Assembly (NCBI GenBank): GCA_009835515.1
Contig: VXXH01000130.1
Location: forward strand, 1-7,807
DNA length: 7,807 nt
Source: Candidatus Poribacteria bacterium
Lineage (GTDB): Bacteria > Poribacteria > WGA-4E > WGA-3G
Direction: 5' to 3'
Shown: piece by piece, positions 5,761 through 7,807 of the stretch
Layout: each line of letters begins with the position of its first letter
Position numbering within the stretch: position 1 is the first letter of the stretch
Made by a program: the position numbers and the translations under genes
Notes under the pieces: generated by a model
The model's database searches: none
Seen by the model: only the letters and a program-made list of their open reading frames with translations
What the model was told of the DNA's origin: nothing

Positions 5761-6728
5761 AAAAAATCCTTGTTTTTAGTTTCAGTTTCATTGGCGATGC
5801 TGTGCTATCCACTGCCGTTATCCTACCTCTACGTAAACACTTTCCAGACGCACATATTACCTTTCTCGTTGGACCGCGCGCGGTTGATCTCCTCGCTACT
5901 GAACCCAATATTGACGCTACGCTTGTTTATGATAATCGAGGCGAACACGCCGGTTGGAAAGGACGATTACGACTCATAAAGACCTTACGACATGAAAAAT
6001 TTGATCTCGTTGTGAATCTACGGGATAGCCTCACGGCGCGGTGTATTGGTGCGAAACATTGGGGAATGGTTCGCGGTGAGAGCAATCGTCATGCTGTTCC
6101 CCGCTATCTGGAGGTGCTTCAGCATCATGGAGTTGACACAACAGATGCACACCCGCGTTTAGCGTTAACTGAAGCGGAAAACACCGAGGCATCCCGTTTT
6201 CTTGCCGATGCAGGTTTTATGTCAGAGCAGTTGCTAATGGGCATTCATCCGGGCGGAAATTGGGAATATAAGTTGTGGGATGCAGAGAACTACGCGTTGG
6301 TCGCGAATGCCGTGTGTAAAGAACAGAATGCAGCGATTTTGTTGTTTGCCGGTCCGAACGAACGGGAACTCCAAGCACAAGTTGCAAAGATGATGGACGG
6401 ACCACCAATTCTGGTTCAAACGGAAAATCTACGGCATCTCGCGGCGTTAATTTCTACATGCGACGTATATATTGGGAATGATACAGGACCGATGCATATT
6501 GCGTCAGCAGTGGATACGCCAGTAATCGCGCTTTTCGGTTCAACCAACCATATTCGGAGCGGTCCCTACGGTGAAAAGCGGACAGTCGTACAGAGTGGGA
6601 TAGAACTGGGATGTAATCCGTGTCATCCGGGTCGGCATCCGGGGGGATGTGGTACTGGAAGTTGTGCAGTAATTGCCGGAATAACGGTGGAACAAGTCCT
6701 GGAAGCAGCGGCAGGTTATATCTCTTGA
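5757..6728 (+). CDS. GT9 family glycosyltransferase (heptosyltransferase-like), third of operon
   Basis: A 323-residue GT9 paralogue of the first gene in the operon. Shared landmarks are ILVFSFSFIGD (4-14, with Asp14 at the catalytic position), HPGGNWEYKLW (164-174, Lys172), and NDTGPMH (241-247). It differs at the N-terminal signature, where the first enzyme has RVDGIGD and this one SFSFIGD, and in the region after HPGG, so donor or acceptor may differ. Four cysteines (286, 289, 298, 303) again lie after the donor site, with spacing unlike the first copy. Length is normal for the family. The ATG overlaps the GT1 stop and has no ribosome site of its own, so expression should be coupled to the gene before it. 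It is the last gene of the operon; no convincing terminator was seen in the 54 bases before the convergent Uma2 gene. Confidence 0.9.
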   Translation: MKKILVFSFSFIGDAVLSTAVILPLRKHFPDAHITFLVGPRAVDLLATEPNIDATLVYDNRGEHAGWKGRLRLIKTLRHEKFDLVVNLRDSLTARCIGAKHWGMVRGESNRHAVPRYLEVLQHHGVDTTDAHPRLALTEAENTEASRFLADAGFMSEQLLMGIHPGGNWEYKLWDAENYALVANAVCKEQNAAILLFAGPNERELQAQVAKMMDGPPILVQTENLRHLAALISTCDVYIGNDTGPMHIASAVDTPVIALFGSTNHIRSGPYGEKRTVVQSGIELGCNPCHPGRHPGGCGTGSCAVIAGITVEQVLEAAAGYIS

Positions 6729-6782
6729 ACCTCAATTTCTAATGTTCATAAATTCCCCTTGATTCCTTCATACGCTACTATG

Positions 6783-7538
6783 TCAGACATCCGTCTTTTG
6801 CTGTAAGCGTTCTAAGGCTGCTAAAGTCTTTGCAAGTTCTGATTCTGTGCGTTGCCGCGCCTGTGCCTCTTGCTGCTGAGCTTGTGCTGCCCGCTCTGCG
6901 CGTGCGTCTGCCCGCTCTGCGCGTGCGTCTGCCCGCTGCTGGGCAAGTGCCGCTTGTTTAACCTGTTCCTCAAGGGGTTGTAACCAGACTGAACGGCTTG
7001 GATCATAGAGTCCGAAAACCCCATCGCGCTCACCCAACTCCAATCCTAATACAACTGATGGCAAACGCCCATCCACAAATTCTATCTCTTGATATACGCC
7101 ATCCATAAGACGATACCCGAGGAAATATGGATTGACCTCGTGATACGGATCGTAGATATAATACTCGCGAACACCGAGAACTGACGCATAAAGGTCCTTT
7201 TTGCGTGTGAGATCATGCCTATATGTGCTTGGACTCGCGACTTCTAACACAAAATCAGGGGCGTGTCCTTCTTCCCATATTTTATAGGTGCGTCGCCGTT
7301 TCTTACTAACTCCAAAGGCGACAAATACATCTGGGGAAACCGATTTCCTTGGATTGCCTTCTTCATAATACATCAATAGATTTCCGGAGACATGCACATC
7401 GTTAGTATTGCGAAAATAGTGTTTGAGCATCTGAATGAAATCTATCATGATGTCTCGATGGGACTCGGTTTCAGCCATAGGTTTACCGTCCGATTCGGGA
7501 TAGATGACTGTCGGTGCAGCCTTTATTTTATTTTGCAT
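6783..7538 (-). CDS. Uma2-family (DUF820) nuclease-fold protein with coiled-coil tail
   Basis: A 251-residue protein whose first 180 or so residues match the Uma2/DUF820 family, a PD-(D/E)xK restriction-endonuclease fold. The expected active-site residues are present: SPD (Asp70), LEVASPST with Glu99, Asp109, and Lys113 four residues later, followed by DLYASVLGVREYYIYDP. The nuclease fold is established by family, but cellular role and substrate are not; such genes are often multicopy in cyanobacteria and Poribacteria-like genomes. Residues about 190-247 form a charged Ala/Gln/Arg-rich coiled coil, in which RADARAE occurs twice in tandem (202-208, 209-215), probably for oligomerisation. The start is placed at 7538 by GGAGGT six bases upstream; a longer frame from a TTG at 7610 has no such support and overlaps the neighbouring stop. 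No adjacent partner gene is visible. Confidence 0.85.
   Translation of the reverse strand: MQNKIKAAPTVIYPESDGKPMAETESHRDIMIDFIQMLKHYFRNTNDVHVSGNLLMYYEEGNPRKSVSPDVFVAFGVSKKRRRTYKIWEEGHAPDFVLEVASPSTYRHDLTRKKDLYASVLGVREYYIYDPYHEVNPYFLGYRLMDGVYQEIEFVDGRLPSVVLGLELGERDGVFGLYDPSRSVWLQPLEEQVKQAALAQQRADARAERADARAERAAQAQQQEAQARQRTESELAKTLAALERLQQKTDV
6890..6937 (-). repeat. 21-base tandem repeat in the Uma2 coiled-coil region
   Basis: Two identical 21-base units (6890-6910 and 6911-6931, each starting CCCGCTCTGCGC on the plus strand) are followed by a six-base partial third copy, CCCGCT, at 6932-6937. Twenty-one bases is seven codons, so each unit adds exactly one heptad (RADARAE) to the coiled coil and keeps the frame. 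Perfect identity, including silent positions, points to recent duplication by slippage. Confidence 0.85.
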
Positions 7539-7544
7539 CGCGTT

Positions 7545-7550
7545 ACCTCC
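7545..7550 (-). promoter_or_regulatory. Shine-Dalgarno site fixing the Uma2 start
   Basis: GGAGGT on the minus strand lies six bases before the ATG at 7538-7536. It decides between this start and the longer frame from the TTG at 7610. I saw no convincing sigma70 promoter in the 68 bases between this gene and the upstream coding fragment, so the two may be co-transcribed. Confidence 0.8.
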
Positions 7551-7606
7551 GGTCTCTGCAGTAGTATCAATCTGTAAAACTATTCCATCACAAAAATTAC
7601 TGGGTC

Positions 7607-7807
7607 TCAAGAGGTGACCAATAGGTAAATACCAATTATCAGTAACGCCGTAAAGCAGACAAAGAAAATAGCGGGTACAAAAGTTTCAACGACAGTCAGT
7701 CGCCAATAGGTTTTCTGCTCTCTGCCTTCAGCGAGTAGGTCCCACTCCCGTTTGAAAAATGGATAGGCGAGTTCTTCTTCCAATTCATGTAACGCTTTAA
7801 ATTTACC
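7607..7807 (-). CDS. C-terminal fragment of an unrecognised protein with a terminal membrane segment
   Basis: On the minus strand a frame is open from the window edge for 66 codons to a TGA at 7609-7607. The visible part is a charged stretch, ALHELEEELAYPFFKREWD (about residues 5-23 of the fragment) and LLAEGREQKTYWRL, then a hydrophobic run of about 22 residues (43-64) and just Thr-Ser before the stop. That is the profile of a membrane protein ending in its last span, or of a tail-anchored protein. The start lies outside the window. Amino-acid makeup is natural and there are no internal stops, so it is probably real, but I do not recognise the family. It lies 68 bases upstream of Uma2 on the same strand. 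Confidence 0.6.
   Translation of the reverse strand, partial: GKFKALHELEEELAYPFFKREWDLLAEGREQKTYWRLTVVETFVPAIFFVCFTALLIIGIYLLVTS

Noticed and set aside
5757..5800. Loss of the conserved N-terminal aspartate in the second GT9
   Set aside because: The catalytic aspartate of WaaC corresponds to the Asp of the IGD triplet, which is kept (Asp14); the changed residue is not the catalytic one.
6780..6800. Palindrome ATGTCAGACAT and the small AGAC-ATCC-GTCT hairpin followed by TTT at the end of the glycosyltransferase operon
   Set aside because: Stems of only four to five pairs are too weak for a terminator, and the sequence overlaps the stop of the convergent Uma2 gene.
7539..7610. Longer Uma2 frame from a TTG at 7610
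   Set aside because: No ribosome site, overlaps the stop of the upstream fragment, and a clear GGAGGT precedes the ATG at 7538.

Overview
The window reads as a bacterial chromosome fragment of roughly balanced base composition. It has good Shine-Dalgarno sites, GTG and ATG starts, and sigma70-type promoters. The protein mix is a large OPT-like membrane protein of the DUF6785/DUF6784 type, an Uma2 nuclease-fold protein with a coiled-coil tail, GT9 glycosyltransferases, and a Dcr2-like phosphoesterase. This mix recalls Candidatus Poribacteria or a related planctomycete-like lineage. That placement is inference from gene content only; there is no rRNA or marker gene here. No tRNA, rRNA, CRISPR array, insertion sequence or phage gene was seen.

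Layout, left to right. (1) Positions 1-1402, plus strand: a cytosolic-looking metallophosphoesterase and then a single-domain STAS protein, each with its own ribosome binding site and separated by 64 bases. (2) Positions 1431-3323, minus strand: a 630-residue multi-pass membrane protein, convergent with the STAS gene. (3) Positions 3324-3457: a compact divergent control region with two back-to-back sigma70-like promoters. The leftward one would start its transcript on the A of the ATG, so that mRNA may be leaderless. (4) Positions 3458-6728, plus strand: a tight three-gene glycosyltransferase operon, GT9-GT1-GT9, in which both junctions are four-base ATGA overlaps. (5) Positions 6783-7538, minus strand: an Uma2-family protein whose heptad tail carries a 21-base tandem repeat. 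(6) Positions 7607-7807, minus strand: the C-terminal end of an unrecognised protein with a terminal membrane segment, cut by the window edge.

The only clear functional unit is the glycosyltransferase operon. Two paralogous heptosyltransferase-type enzymes flank an UGT/MGT-type enzyme, and all three should build one cell-surface glycan or glycolipid. The junction between its second and third genes is a run of seven A directly before the stop codon, phased so that a -1 slip would fuse the two proteins. The membrane-protein gene carries an intrinsic-terminator-like hairpin plus U-run inside its coding sequence. These two sites, with the possibly leaderless start, are the least ordinary observations. 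I found no complete undescribed defence or metabolic system, and most of the window is ordinary chromosomal sequence.
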